This document shows positions 15,190-22,316 of a stretch of DNA of 22,316 bases, piece after piece. The stretch lies in contig CBDVCK010000021.1 of assembly GCA_965372465.1 (NCBI GenBank), positions 1 to 22,316 of the forward strand, given 5' to 3'. How positions within the stretch are numbered: the first letter of the stretch is position 1; each line of letters starts with the position of its first letter. Under the pieces are notes generated by a model. That model was not told where the DNA came from. It did no database searches and was given only the letters and a program-made list of their open reading frames with translations. The stretch comes from GCA-020348445 sp965372465 (lineage in GTDB: Archaea; Thermoplasmatota; Thermoplasmata; GCA-020350865). A program made the translations under genes and the position numbers.

Positions 15190-16122
15190 CTATAACTGGA
15201 TCTCGATTCCCAGCTTGTCGGTGAGTTCCTTGTAGCGGTTTCTTATGGTAACTTCGGTTACTCCTGCAATGTCTGCTACTTCCCTTTGGGTCCTTCTTTC
15301 ATTGCAAATGATAGACGAGATATAGATTGCCGCAGCTGCAACACCTGTGGGTCCTCTACCCGATGTCAGTTCCTTATCGGAAGCATCCTTTAAAATCTCT
15401 GCAGCCTTCGTCTGGACCTCCCCCGAGAGTTTGAGCTCGCTGCAGAATCGGGAAATGTAATCCTGTGGTTTTGTGGGCATCAGTTTCAGTTTCAGTTCCC
15501 TTGTCATGAACCTATAGGTTCTTCCTATCTCCTTTCTCCCCACTCTTGATGATGAAGCTATCTCGTCAAGAGTTCTTGGCACACCGCACTGCCTGCAGGC
15601 TCCATACAAAGAGGCTGCCACAACACCCTCGATGCTTCTTCCCCGGATGAGGTTCTTGTTCACAGCTTTCCTATATATCATGGCTGCGGTTTCCCTTACA
15701 TTCCTGGGCAATCCCATTCCCGAGGCCATTCTGTCAAGCTCGCTTAATGCAAATGCCAAATTTCTTTCGGTTGCATTTGAGACCCTGATTCTGCGCTGCC
15801 ATTTTCGAAGTCTGTAAAGTTGAGCCCTGTTTCTTGTGGGGATGCTCTTTCCATAGGAATCCTTGTTCTTCCAGCCAATCTCAGTTGATAAACCCTTATC
15901 ATGGATGGTATAGGTCATTGGTGCCCCTGTCCTCGCTCTCTTTTCCCCTTGCTCGGAATCAAAGGCCCTCCATTCCGGCCCCTGATCAATCAACTGCTCA
16001 TCCAAAACCAGTCCGCAATCTTCACACACCAACTCTCCCCTATCATATGACCTTGTCAGATGCGCACTGTTGCACTCAGGGCATCTTGTCACATCTTCCG
16101 TTGTTGCACTTCTTTTAGCCAT
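15190..16122 (-). CDS. tfb: Transcription initiation factor TFB (TFIIB homologue)
   Basis: A 310-residue general transcription factor that binds TBP, the BRE element and RNA polymerase at archaeal promoters. The N-terminal zinc ribbon has CPEC (14-17) and CEDC (33-36). The B-reader/linker (about 45-105) contains the usual PEWRAF and GAPMTYTIHDKGLSTEI. Two cyclin folds follow (about 110-200 and 205-300), the second ending in the helix-turn-helix TQREVADIAGVTEVTIRNRYKEL that contacts BRE. Length and motifs are normal, so it looks functional. ATG 16122 is preceded by AAGGAG about 10 bases upstream. It follows gar1 by 27 bp, a pairing seen in other archaea. Confidence 0.97.
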   Translation of the reverse strand: MAKRSATTEDVTRCPECNSAHLTRSYDRGELVCEDCGLVLDEQLIDQGPEWRAFDSEQGEKRARTGAPMTYTIHDKGLSTEIGWKNKDSYGKSIPTRNRAQLYRLRKWQRRIRVSNATERNLAFALSELDRMASGMGLPRNVRETAAMIYRKAVNKNLIRGRSIEGVVAASLYGACRQCGVPRTLDEIASSSRVGRKEIGRTYRFMTRELKLKLMPTKPQDYISRFCSELKLSGEVQTKAAEILKDASDKELTSGRGPTGVAAAAIYISSIICNERRTQREVADIAGVTEVTIRNRYKELTDKLGIEIQL

Positions 16123-16149
16123 TTTTAAACGCTCCTTTATTTGAACCTA

Positions 16150-16398
16150 TCATGAGTTCTTTCTGACAAATACTTCCTTCCCAATTATATCGAGGGATGG
16201 TTTATTGTCCCTTGGGAGTTTAATGGAAATATATGGGGATTTCACAGGACCGAACACCCTTGTTACGATTCCGATGCCCTTTTTTGTATTGTCGAAAACC
16301 TTTATCCTGAGTTTGGGTGCAAATTTTCCCTTAACAAGGAGTTTACCGTCGTATCCCAGGCCACATACCTGGCCTAATTTGAGAACTGCGCCCCCCAT
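16150..16398 (-). CDS. gar1: Gar1, H/ACA snoRNP component
   Basis: An 82-residue small beta-barrel protein that joins Cbf5, Nop10 and L7Ae in H/ACA guide RNPs, which convert uridine to pseudouridine in rRNA. Seen: GQVCGLGYDGKLLVKGKFAP at the start of the barrel, then NTKKGIGIVTRVFGPVKSPYISIK, the Gar1 core that contacts Cbf5. The length is typical of archaeal Gar1, without the glycine/arginine-rich tails of eukaryotes. TTTATATA at 16431-16424 lies about 26-33 bp from the ATG, so the transcript has almost no leader. First gene of gar1-tfb-thioredoxin. Confidence 0.92.
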   Translation of the reverse strand: MGGAVLKLGQVCGLGYDGKLLVKGKFAPKLRIKVFDNTKKGIGIVTRVFGPVKSPYISIKLPRDNKPSLDIIGKEVFVRKNS

Positions 16399-16423
16399 GG
16401 TTTTGCCCTAATGTAACTTATAG

Positions 16424-16431
16424 TATATAAA
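16424..16431 (-). promoter_or_regulatory. TATA box of the gar1-tfb operon
   Basis: GGTTTATATA on the minus strand ends about 26 bp upstream of the gar1 ATG, predicting a leaderless or very short-leader mRNA. Confidence 0.55.
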
Positions 16432-16620
16432 CCTTTCGTTAGATTTATGTAGTAGTTGACAATTTATATAAATAGATTTTGGAATTCCATTTTTTAAACG
16501 GTTTTAATCATATAATAATATTTCGGTTTTGTTGAAATTGAGCAGATAATACGGGATAATCCGTAAAATTGGCTATTTTTTATAGTTGAGACCTTATAAA
16601 GCTTCCGTCTATAGTAAAGC

Positions 16621-16628
16621 TTATAAAC
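16621..16628 (+). promoter_or_regulatory. TATA box of the candidate structured RNA
   Basis: TTATAAAC is centred about 26 bp upstream of G16651, the first base of the closing helix. This is the normal archaeal TATA-to-start distance. Confidence 0.5.
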
Positions 16629-16650
16629 CTCTATTGTTATAAATTGACTT

Positions 16651-16744
16651 GCCACTGAGGACTATTGGATAATATGCCAACAAACTCCTCCCTCCTAGAG
16701 GCTTTATGGCTATTATCGTTTATTTTCCTCTCAGTGGCTTTTTT
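16651..16744 (+). ncRNA. Candidate structured RNA or leader element (unassigned)
   Basis: The segment folds into a long hairpin. P1 is a perfect 9-bp helix, GCCACTGAG (16651-16659) with CTCAGTGGC (16730-16738). An internal loop follows: 8 nt on the left (16660-16667) and 12 nt on the right (16718-16729). P2 is 11 bp: GATAATA (16668-16674) with TATTATC (16711-16717), a bulged T16675, then GCCA (16676-16679) with TGGC (16707-16710). The apical part holds a small CCTC-CTA-GAGG hairpin (16691-16701). P1 is followed at once by six T residues (16739-16744), a termination signal. A TATA box lies at the right distance upstream. It matches no RNA family I know: no H/ACA ANA box follows P1 and there is no C/D box pair. 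It could be a free small RNA, a 5' regulatory leader for the stress-protein/transporter operon starting 80 bp downstream, or a short terminal-inverted-repeat element. Confidence 0.5.
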
Positions 16745-16823
16745 CTTGATAAAATAGACTATATCAGAAATTTATGAAAAGGAAAAAAGTAATCTACCTG
16801 TACTCTTATCAGTTGAATCCAAA

Positions 16824-17657
16824 GTGATTATGATGTTTAAAAAAATCCTGATTCCAACGGACGGCTCAGGTCTTGAGGATCATGTCATAAGGTACGCAGC
16901 ATTGGCCTTTCCATTTGCCAAATACCATGTAATCAGCGTTATTCAACCCAATGTAAGGGGAACTCACTTAACAAAATTGCTCAGACAAATGTTAGAGGAA
17001 AGTGCCAAAAAAGCGATGCTTCATGCAAAGCAGTTACTACTAGATGAAGGAATAGAAATTGAGAAAAAGAAGGTTCTTTTCGGAACCCCTTCGAAGGCGA
17101 TTCTCCAATATACAAAATCTGAAGGCATAGATCTTATAGTGATGCGCTCCTATTGCAAATCAGGTGTTCTCAGCTACCGCCTGGGAACAACGATTGAAAA
17201 CGTCCTGAAACATACACATTGTCCGGTTTTGATTTTAACCACATCAGCAAGTCAACGCGAGCCAAAAAGAATCCTTCTGCCTGTTGGGGGTGCTCATTTA
17301 GAGCATAAGGCTCTGGAAAATATCGCCTTGAACACTGCAAAGAGCTTTAATGCTGAAGTTACAGCGCTCTTTGTAATCGAGAAGGGTAAGAAAGGCAAAG
17401 AAAAGGCATTTGCAGAAAAAATCCTTGATAATGCAGCTTGGAAAGCCAAGCATTTCGAGGTGAAATTGAAGAAAGTTTTGGAGTACGGAGATCCAGCCGA
17501 GGTTATACTCAAGTATGCCAATTCACAGGACCTAATCATAATGGGTGCTGGCAAAAAAGGAGTATTCAGAAGTGTTGTTCTGGGTCATGTGGCTAGGGAA
17601 ATCTGTGCCCCTTCACCAGTGCCAATAATTCTTGTAAGGAGGCACCACATACGGTAG
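16824..17657 (+). CDS. Tandem universal stress protein (two UspA domains)
   Basis: A 277-residue cytoplasmic protein of two UspA-fold domains (about 4-139 and 146-277). Each starts with a KKILIPTDGS or KRILLPVGGA strand and ends with a CPVLIL or VPIILV strand. Domain 2 carries a GAGKKGVFRSVVLGHVA loop in the place of the Usp nucleotide-binding loop. Domain 1 has a degenerate version (RSYCKSGVLSYRLGTT), so nucleotide binding is more likely in domain 2 if at all. Start choice: GTG at 16824 overlaps what looks like the ribosome-binding site GTGAT, so ATG 16830 or 16833 is more probable, giving MFKKILIP. It is directly upstream of a membrane transporter; Usp domains are often paired with or fused to ion and amino-acid transporters as regulators (known trend), so regulation of that transporter is a reasonable inference. 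Confidence 0.88.
   Translation: MIMMFKKILIPTDGSGLEDHVIRYAALAFPFAKYHVISVIQPNVRGTHLTKLLRQMLEESAKKAMLHAKQLLLDEGIEIEKKKVLFGTPSKAILQYTKSEGIDLIVMRSYCKSGVLSYRLGTTIENVLKHTHCPVLILTTSASQREPKRILLPVGGAHLEHKALENIALNTAKSFNAEVTALFVIEKGKKGKEKAFAEKILDNAAWKAKHFEVKLKKVLEYGDPAEVILKYANSQDLIIMGAGKKGVFRSVVLGHVAREICAPSPVPIILVRRHHIR
17636..17642 (+). promoter_or_regulatory. Perfect Shine-Dalgarno AAGGAGG without a standard start codon at the usual distance
   Basis: AAGGAGG lies inside the last codons of the stress-protein gene. In the transporter's frame the codons at usable distance are CAT, ACG (17651), GTA, GAC and ATT (17660). The first standard start, ATG 17687, is 44 bases away. The intervening codons encode hydrophobic residues that would complete the first membrane helix. 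Confidence 0.5.
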
Positions 17658-17686
17658 ACATTAAGATAGTAATTGCTCTCATAATA

Positions 17687-18979
17687 ATGGTCATTACGTT
17701 CGTTCTGATTTTAACAGAGTACCTTCACAGCACAATAGCAGCATTGCTGGGCGCTTCGCTTACCATTATAGCCATGAAGGTTTTCGGTTTGGAATTCGAA
17801 AGCCTCTCCGGAGGTGGAGAATTCGGTGCAATTACCATGGGGACCATTGTAGAAACCATAGGCCTGCTTTTGGGTATGATGATAATTGTGGGTATATTGA
17901 GCAAAACTGGATTCTTTCAATGGAGTGCCTTCAAATCCTATGAATTTGCCAAAGGTGATCCTTGGAGGCTCATGATGATGCTCATCATTACAACCGCCTC
18001 TCTTTCGGCTTTTTTGGATAACGTGACCACAGTGCTTTTAATGGTACCTGTGACAATAGAACTGGCCCGGGTTTTGAAGATAAACCCCATTCCCATGCTG
18101 ATATCAGAGGCCATGGCATCCAATATTGGCGGAACAGCAACTGTTATCGGTGATCCCCCCAACATATTGATTGGCTCGGCTTTTCAGCTGACCTTTATTG
18201 ATTTTATAATTAATCTCGGTCCAATCATTGTATTGAACATGATAGTTTTTATTTTCCTTGTAAGAGTGTTTTACAAAAAGGAACTGGGCGAGGCTGAAAA
18301 GATAGAGAACATGGAAGAGCTTCGGGAGAAATACGCAATAAAAGATGAAAAACTCTTCAGAAGGTCAATTTTCATATTCGGCCTGGTAATGGTACTGTTC
18401 GTTATTCATGATTTCGTGAATATTAGTCTGGCTGAATCAGCTTTAATTGGTGCCGTACTATTACTTTTGTTAAGTGGCGTGGAAATTCATGAAGCCCTGG
18501 ATAACGTTGAATGGCCCACACTGCTTTTCTTTGCAGCACTATTTATCATCATCCTGGGGACCATTGAGATGGGATTGATCGGAGTCTTTGCCGATGGTAC
18601 TACGGCGGCTATTGGAGGTAATCTTGTATTGGCCATCGTGCTCATCATATGGATTGCAGCATTTGCTTCCTCGATTATCGGGGCTGTTCCTGCAACAGCG
18701 GTTATGATTCCCATTGTCAGTGCAGTGTCTCTTAGTTTGGGGGACCTTGAGAGTATCGGAGGGGTACATACCCTCTACTGGGCATTGAGCCTTGGAGCAT
18801 GTCTTGGAGGAAACGGAACCCCCATTGGAACCGCGGCAAGCCTTGTGGTTGTTAGTTATTCCGAAAGAACAGAACATGTGATTACGTTCAGGGAGTTTAT
18901 GAAAATCAGCGTGCCTGTAACGATAATCACGGTTTTGATGTCCACTATGTACCTGCTTGTCAGGTATGTTGTGTTTTAG
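17687..18979 (+). CDS. ArsB/NhaD-type ion transporter (IT superfamily)
   Basis: A 430-residue polytopic membrane protein with about 10-12 helices. The two inverted-repeat signature loops are present: SAFLDNVTTVLLMVP (107-121) followed by NIGGTATVIGDPPN (146-159), and later SSIIGAVPATAVMIP (328-342) followed by LGACLGGNGTPIGTAAS (369-385). These are shared by ArsB anion permeases, NhaD Na+/H+ antiporters and P-protein relatives, so substrate (Na+/H+, arsenite or another anion) cannot be assigned; no ars regulator or reductase is nearby. The true start is probably upstream of ATG 17687: in-frame codons give TVDIKIVIALII before the Met, which would complete TM1, and a perfect AAGGAGG lies at 17636-17642. 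It is the middle gene of a usp-transporter-zinc-ribbon operon. Confidence 0.88.
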   Translation: MVITFVLILTEYLHSTIAALLGASLTIIAMKVFGLEFESLSGGGEFGAITMGTIVETIGLLLGMMIIVGILSKTGFFQWSAFKSYEFAKGDPWRLMMMLIITTASLSAFLDNVTTVLLMVPVTIELARVLKINPIPMLISEAMASNIGGTATVIGDPPNILIGSAFQLTFIDFIINLGPIIVLNMIVFIFLVRVFYKKELGEAEKIENMEELREKYAIKDEKLFRRSIFIFGLVMVLFVIHDFVNISLAESALIGAVLLLLLSGVEIHEALDNVEWPTLLFFAALFIIILGTIEMGLIGVFADGTTAAIGGNLVLAIVLIIWIAAFASSIIGAVPATAVMIPIVSAVSLSLGDLESIGGVHTLYWALSLGACLGGNGTPIGTAASLVVVSYSERTEHVITFREFMKISVPVTIITVLMSTMYLLVRYVVF

Positions 18980-18987
18980 AGGATCGG

Positions 18988-19800
18988 GTGGAAGATAATA
19001 AACTATTTATTATTGAATACCCATTAATTAGAACATCAGGAAGGGGTGTGAAAGTCATAAACAATACAAAATCCATCCGAAAAATCATTCTTGCTTTTGG
19101 TATTATTGTATTGATTATCAGTTCGGTTCTCTACATAATTGGTGCAATCAAGTATCCTGATGTAGAAAATGACATAACTTGTTATGTTGAAGCCGAGAAT
19201 ACAACGTGGATCACCCTTGAGAATATCGAGTACACCAATGATCTTGAAGGTCATTTCGAAGTGGTGGAAGGCAATGTCGATTTTATCATCACCTCAAGAG
19301 CTTGGTCACATTCCTGGGGGATGCTCACAATAGGTCTTTTCGACGAGATTACAGGTGTCTATAAACAGGAAAATGTAACGGAGGACCGCTTCGACATCAA
19401 AATAAACGAATTCGACGATGTCTTATCTTACAGCGATGAATGGTATCTGGTTTTCGATAACCGCAATTACATGGAAGACAAGAATATAGTGTTACATTAT
19501 TCATTGCACCCGACGATGAAAGATACATTTAATACAATTGCATTGGCTCTTTTTATAGGGTCGGTATGTATCTTTATCATCTTCACTGCATTTACATTAG
19601 GTAAAGGAAAGAATGAGGAAAAACAGGAACCTTCAGAACAACCATCACAAGAAAATAAACCAACCAAAAATGAAAAGCCTACAATCCATAGTGTCACATG
19701 TCCAAAATGCGGTTTGGCCCTTCAGATAAAAGGTTCGAAAGAACCTATGCAGTCCCAATGTCCAAAGTGTGCCACGGTTTTTATGGTCAAGCCCACATGA
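18988..19800 (+). CDS. Two-TM membrane protein with cytoplasmic zinc ribbon
   Basis: A 270-residue protein not assigned to a named family. A TM helix at about 33-53 and another at about 182-203 flank a beta-rich domain of about 125 residues, probably outside the cell (NTTWITLENIEY..., WGMLTIGLFDEITGVY..., WYLVFDNRN), somewhat reminiscent of GOLD-like folds. After a Glu/Gln/Lys/Pro-rich linker comes a C-terminal zinc ribbon, CPKC (238-241) and CPKC (258-261). GTG 18988 is preceded by GAGG with 5-base spacing and lies 8 bp after the transporter stop, so co-transcription is likely. A second GTG at 19048 is an alternative start. A sensor or accessory subunit for the transporter is possible but only inferred from position. 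Confidence 0.75.
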   Translation: MEDNKLFIIEYPLIRTSGRGVKVINNTKSIRKIILAFGIIVLIISSVLYIIGAIKYPDVENDITCYVEAENTTWITLENIEYTNDLEGHFEVVEGNVDFIITSRAWSHSWGMLTIGLFDEITGVYKQENVTEDRFDIKINEFDDVLSYSDEWYLVFDNRNYMEDKNIVLHYSLHPTMKDTFNTIALALFIGSVCIFIIFTAFTLGKGKNEEKQEPSEQPSQENKPTKNEKPTIHSVTCPKCGLALQIKGSKEPMQSQCPKCATVFMVKPT

Positions 19801-19858
19801 GATTGTGCATTAAACAACAAAGATTATATCTTTTATTCCCAATACACAGAGAGATTCA

Positions 19859-20713
19859 ATGACCGAGATTGCAGAGAAGATAAACTGCCCCAACTGCGGA
19901 GGACCCCTGAAACCCGAGGCGGGAGAGATCATAGTTACATGCGAGTACTGCGGCGCCGCAATGAACATGGCAGTTGGAAAAAAATACTTTTTAAAGCACT
20001 CTATAATTCCCAATAAATATACTCCCGAGCAGATATCTTCCATGGCAAAACAGTGGATGGGGGCCGGTTTTCTAAAGCCCGAGGATCTGGCACACGCTTC
20101 AAGAATTTCCGAGCTTTCTCTCACATTTCTTCCTTTCTTTGTGTTGCATGTATCTGCAAGTTCAAAATACGAGGGAGTGTTCACAAGAACAGGACAAAAC
20201 ATCCCGAAAAAAGGTGATTTCACAAGGGAGTATCACTGGAAAATCCTGGGAAGAAGGGGATCGGCCTTTCCCACAAAGGAGTACGAGATTCCCTTAAGCG
20301 GAAAAGTTGAATTCGATTTAGCGCATGTCTCGAAGAATGCCAAGTTCCTGAATTCGGAAATGGACGAAAGAGAGGCCCAATCATTGCTCAGGCAGGAAAT
20401 CGAGGGTCATCACAGGTTCCTTCTGTCATCAGAGATGGACGTGATTCAAACGATAGAGACAAATCTAGATATCAGAAATACGGAATTTGTCCATGCGCCA
20501 GTGTGGTTTTTGAAATACGAATACAAGGGAAAGCTTTACGAACTGCTATTTGATGGAGCTTCCGGTAAAACCATAAAAGGTGATATCCCTGCACCCGACG
20601 ATACATCAACAAAAGGTTTCTTTGGAAAGATGAAAAAGGGTTTTTTCGGGGGAGGAATTTTTCCTTTTGTCCTCTCAGGGTTGATAAGGATTGAAAGCGG
20701 GATCGCCGTATAA
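19859..20713 (+). CDS. Zinc-ribbon hypothetical protein
   Basis: A 284-residue protein of unknown function. The N-terminus is a zinc ribbon (CPNC 10-13, CEYC 28-31). A soluble domain follows with LPFFVLHVSASSKYEGVFTR, GRRGSAFPTKEYEIPLSGKVEFD and an APVWFLKYEYKGKLYELLFDGASGKTIKGD hairpin. A Gly/Phe/Lys-rich tail near residue 255-265 precedes a short hydrophobic stretch (FPFVLSGLI). The WFLKYEYKGKLYELLFDGASG segment resembles PepSY-like beta sheets, but I would not assign it. ATG 19859 has a weak GAGA site and a TATATC element about 32 bp upstream. Its last 39 bp overlap the end of the convergent peptidase gene. Confidence 0.75.
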   Translation: MTEIAEKINCPNCGGPLKPEAGEIIVTCEYCGAAMNMAVGKKYFLKHSIIPNKYTPEQISSMAKQWMGAGFLKPEDLAHASRISELSLTFLPFFVLHVSASSKYEGVFTRTGQNIPKKGDFTREYHWKILGRRGSAFPTKEYEIPLSGKVEFDLAHVSKNAKFLNSEMDEREAQSLLRQEIEGHHRFLLSSEMDVIQTIETNLDIRNTEFVHAPVWFLKYEYKGKLYELLFDGASGKTIKGDIPAPDDTSTKGFFGKMKKGFFGGGIFPFVLSGLIRIESGIAV

Positions 20714-22316
20714 GATTCTTATAGCTGAGGCATCGTATTTGCTTTCACTTTCTCCTGTAAAACGATTCTTTGCATCCCTATGTGATATCCCAACAGTTTC
20801 ATCGGATGCGACAATGTTCTCAATAAAATATGCACTCAAAGTTGGAGAGGAACCGGAACTCTCGGTCCTTGTTCCCCCTATGAAAGCGTTTTCGCCTACT
20901 TCAATAAATGCTAGCGAGATGGTCTCCTCGATGTCTGAAACATCGGTCCTTGCAGCGCTACAGGAGGTTAATACTTGGACAGAGGGTCCCAAATCCCAAC
21001 TTCTAACATCACTTGAATCAACACTATCCGTTAATTGATAGCTATAAGGAGAACCGTGTGCCAAAACATATATCAAACTTGAGGAGGAATAATATTTCAA
21101 TATTTCCTGGGAAACGGTGGCACCTGTCCCCCTTCTTTGGGTCGTTTGAACAGTATATCCATGATCCTGAAGGTAATTAACCTCTTGCCAATAATCTCCG
21201 GTAGAGAGCCAAGCGGCTCCATTCCAGTCATCACCCTTTGCAACGTAAGCTGTATCCCTCCACTCCGCCCCTTTCGCATCACTTACTCGGGAGTCGGCCT
21301 CCCAATTTTCCATATAATCGTCATAAAATAAAGAGCGGGAAATCAGTGCACTTACACCTCCCAAAGACAATGATAACACCCTTCCCTGGGCAAGCTCCAT
21401 TGAAAGCAGATCGCTTTCAAGATCAGAATAATAATCATCTGTGGCCAACCATGAATCCTCATCCATGGGATCAGAATCAGGGTCTTTAATGTAATAAAAA
21501 GGTATCGAATATGGGTCACCGAGGATTGCAAGATATGGGTTATTCATCATATATTGATCATATAAATCCAGTTCCGCAACCTTATCCAATAATCCTAAAA
21601 GCTTGTCCTTAATTGTGAGGGCAATCTCATTTGCAGCAATCGCCGTATTATCACTTAAACCCAAAAAACTATCCTCAGGTAATCGCGGCTCCGGGCAGTT
21701 TAACACTATACCTTCATAAGAAGACGATAGGTAGGGAGCCAAGCAGGAAATCTCTGGTATACCATAGTCGGTGTTCACATCTTCCGAGTTTATGAGGGTT
21801 ATATAAGACACTTCTTTAAATCGTGCATTAAGATATTCCAGAATTAAATCATACGCCTTGGTCAAGGATGAAAAATAAAAAGTCTCGCAATAACCTTCAA
21901 GATTGCCGCATACAAGAGTATAATCAACACCCAATCCTGAGAGGATTTCCACAACTGAATTATCCATTTCATTTGTGACTATGACCGGGATGTTAAGATA
22001 TGATGCCAAGCAAGTAACCACTACACCGATCTCATAACCCTCCCTGCTATTTTCTATAATCAATGCCCCGTTACTGTATTTCCAGATCTGTTTTGCTGCT
22101 GCAAGCGATGCACTTTTTTCATTACCCGAAAAAGAATACTTGCTCGTAACATCTTTTACAGTTCCAATTGTAATTACTTCTGATGTATTGTAGATATCAA
22201 GAAACTTATTTGCAGCTTCACCGGAAATTAGAAGTGGACTTGCATCCTTCACCGTGCCTTTATATCCTACTGCAATAGGTGTACCGATTAATGCATAAAA
22301 TTCGGAATCAGAGGCA
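20675..22316 (-). CDS. Gingipain-like (C25) caspase-fold peptidase, N-terminus outside window
   Basis: The frame stays open to the right edge (extra residues ...FYALIGTPIAVGYKGT precede GTG 22252), so the gene is 5'-partial. Residue numbers here count from that GTG. An N-terminal region about 40-120 (SAAAKQIW-like alternation, ALIIENSREGYEIGVVVTCLASYLNIPVIVT) resembles cell-wall-binding repeat 2. The middle has the C25-typical ILGDPYSIPFYY...ATDDYYSDLES...ELAQGRV (about 243-291). The catalytic dyad is H399 in YVLAHGSP (codon 21058-21056) and C431 in VLTSCSAA (codon 20962-20960). It ends ILYGDPAFNPYQP, as C25 proteins usually do. Expected to be an exported surface cysteine endopeptidase; the signal peptide would be in the missing part. 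Target unknown. Confidence 0.78.
   Translation of the reverse strand, partial: ASDSEFYALIGTPIAVGYKGTVKDASPLLISGEAANKFLDIYNTSEVITIGTVKDVTSKYSFSGNEKSASLAAAKQIWKYSNGALIIENSREGYEIGVVVTCLASYLNIPVIVTNEMDNSVVEILSGLGVDYTLVCGNLEGYCETFYFSSLTKAYDLILEYLNARFKEVSYITLINSEDVNTDYGIPEISCLAPYLSSSYEGIVLNCPEPRLPEDSFLGLSDNTAIAANEIALTIKDKLLGLLDKVAELDLYDQYMMNNPYLAILGDPYSIPFYYIKDPDSDPMDEDSWLATDDYYSDLESDLLSMELAQGRVLSLSLGGVSALISRSLFYDDYMENWEADSRVSDAKGAEWRDTAYVAKGDDWNGAAWLSTGDYWQEVNYLQDHGYTVQTTQRRGTGATVSQEILKYYSSSSLIYVLAHGSPYSYQLTDSVDSSDVRSWDLGPSVQVLTSCSAARTDVSDIEETISLAFIEVGENAFIGGTRTESSGSSPTLSAYFIENIVASDETVGISHRDAKNRFTGESESKYDASAIRILYGDPAFNPYQP

Larger units (their letters stand above)
16399..16823. other. 425-bp gene-free regulatory stretch between gar1 and the stress-protein operon
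   Basis: No credible protein is encoded. Besides the gar1 promoter it holds an AT-rich block with several TATA-like motifs. It also holds a small inverted repeat ACGG-GATAAT-CCGT near 16551-16564, two oppositely arranged elements CTTATAAAGCTT and AAGCTTATAAAC at about 16593-16629, and the structured element at 16651-16744. Such length is unusual here, where most gaps are under 60 bp. Confidence 0.6.

Noticed and set aside
16651..16744. Identification as an H/ACA or C/D guide RNA because gar1 is nearby
   Set aside because: No ANA box follows the closing helix, no K-turn GA pairs are evident, and no RUGAUGA/CUGA box pair is present.
17687..18979. Confident call as arsenite pump ArsB
   Set aside because: The signature loops are shared across ArsB, NhaD and other IT-superfamily members, and there is no ars regulator, reductase or ATPase nearby.

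Overview
The window comes from an archaeon, most likely a euryarchaeote. It carries RadB, TFB, Gar1, isopentenyl phosphate kinase, type 2 IPP isomerase and a prenyltransferase for ether lipids. It also has a tRNA-Asp with an intron at the archaeal anticodon-loop position, TATA-box promoters about 25 bp from predicted transcript starts, and Shine-Dalgarno sites of the GGAGG/GGTGAT type. The small-protein style and the zinc-ribbon integrase would suit a Thermoplasmatota-like lineage, but that placement is inference.

Layout. (1) Bases 1-1417 are AT-rich, about 30-33% GC in the lines I counted. They hold the end of a SPASM/radical-SAM-type gene (+) and an unrecognised Cys-containing protein (-) whose reading frame may be interrupted by a stop. 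(2) 1418-3139 is an integration-type locus: a tyrosine recombinase with a C-terminal zinc ribbon, tRNA-Leu(UAG) immediately upstream of it, and two and a bit tandem units that each carry a copy of the tRNA 5' end plus hairpins. (3) 3140-6679 is housekeeping: radB (+) convergent with the isoprenoid operon ipk-fni-idsA (-). (4) 6984-8868 is a roadblock/LC7 protein translationally coupled to a RecA/KaiC/GvpD-like ATPase. (5) 8917-13927 holds two tandem paralogous STAND-type ATPases with TPR tails (-). (6) 14195-16398 has a small helical protein, intron-containing tRNA-Asp, and the gar1-tfb-thioredoxin cluster (-). (7) 16399-16823 is a long gene-free stretch with a candidate structured RNA (16651-16744) that has its own TATA box and a U-tract. 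It precedes an operon of tandem universal stress protein, ArsB/NhaD-type transporter and two-TM zinc-ribbon protein. (8) 19859-22316 has a zinc-ribbon protein converging on, and overlapping, a gingipain-like (C25) caspase-fold peptidase that runs off the right edge.

The two places where the sequence shows organisation that ordinary annotation does not explain are the tRNA-Leu 5'-fragment repeat array beside the recombinase and the structured element upstream of the stress-protein/transporter operon. No CRISPR array or transposase was seen.
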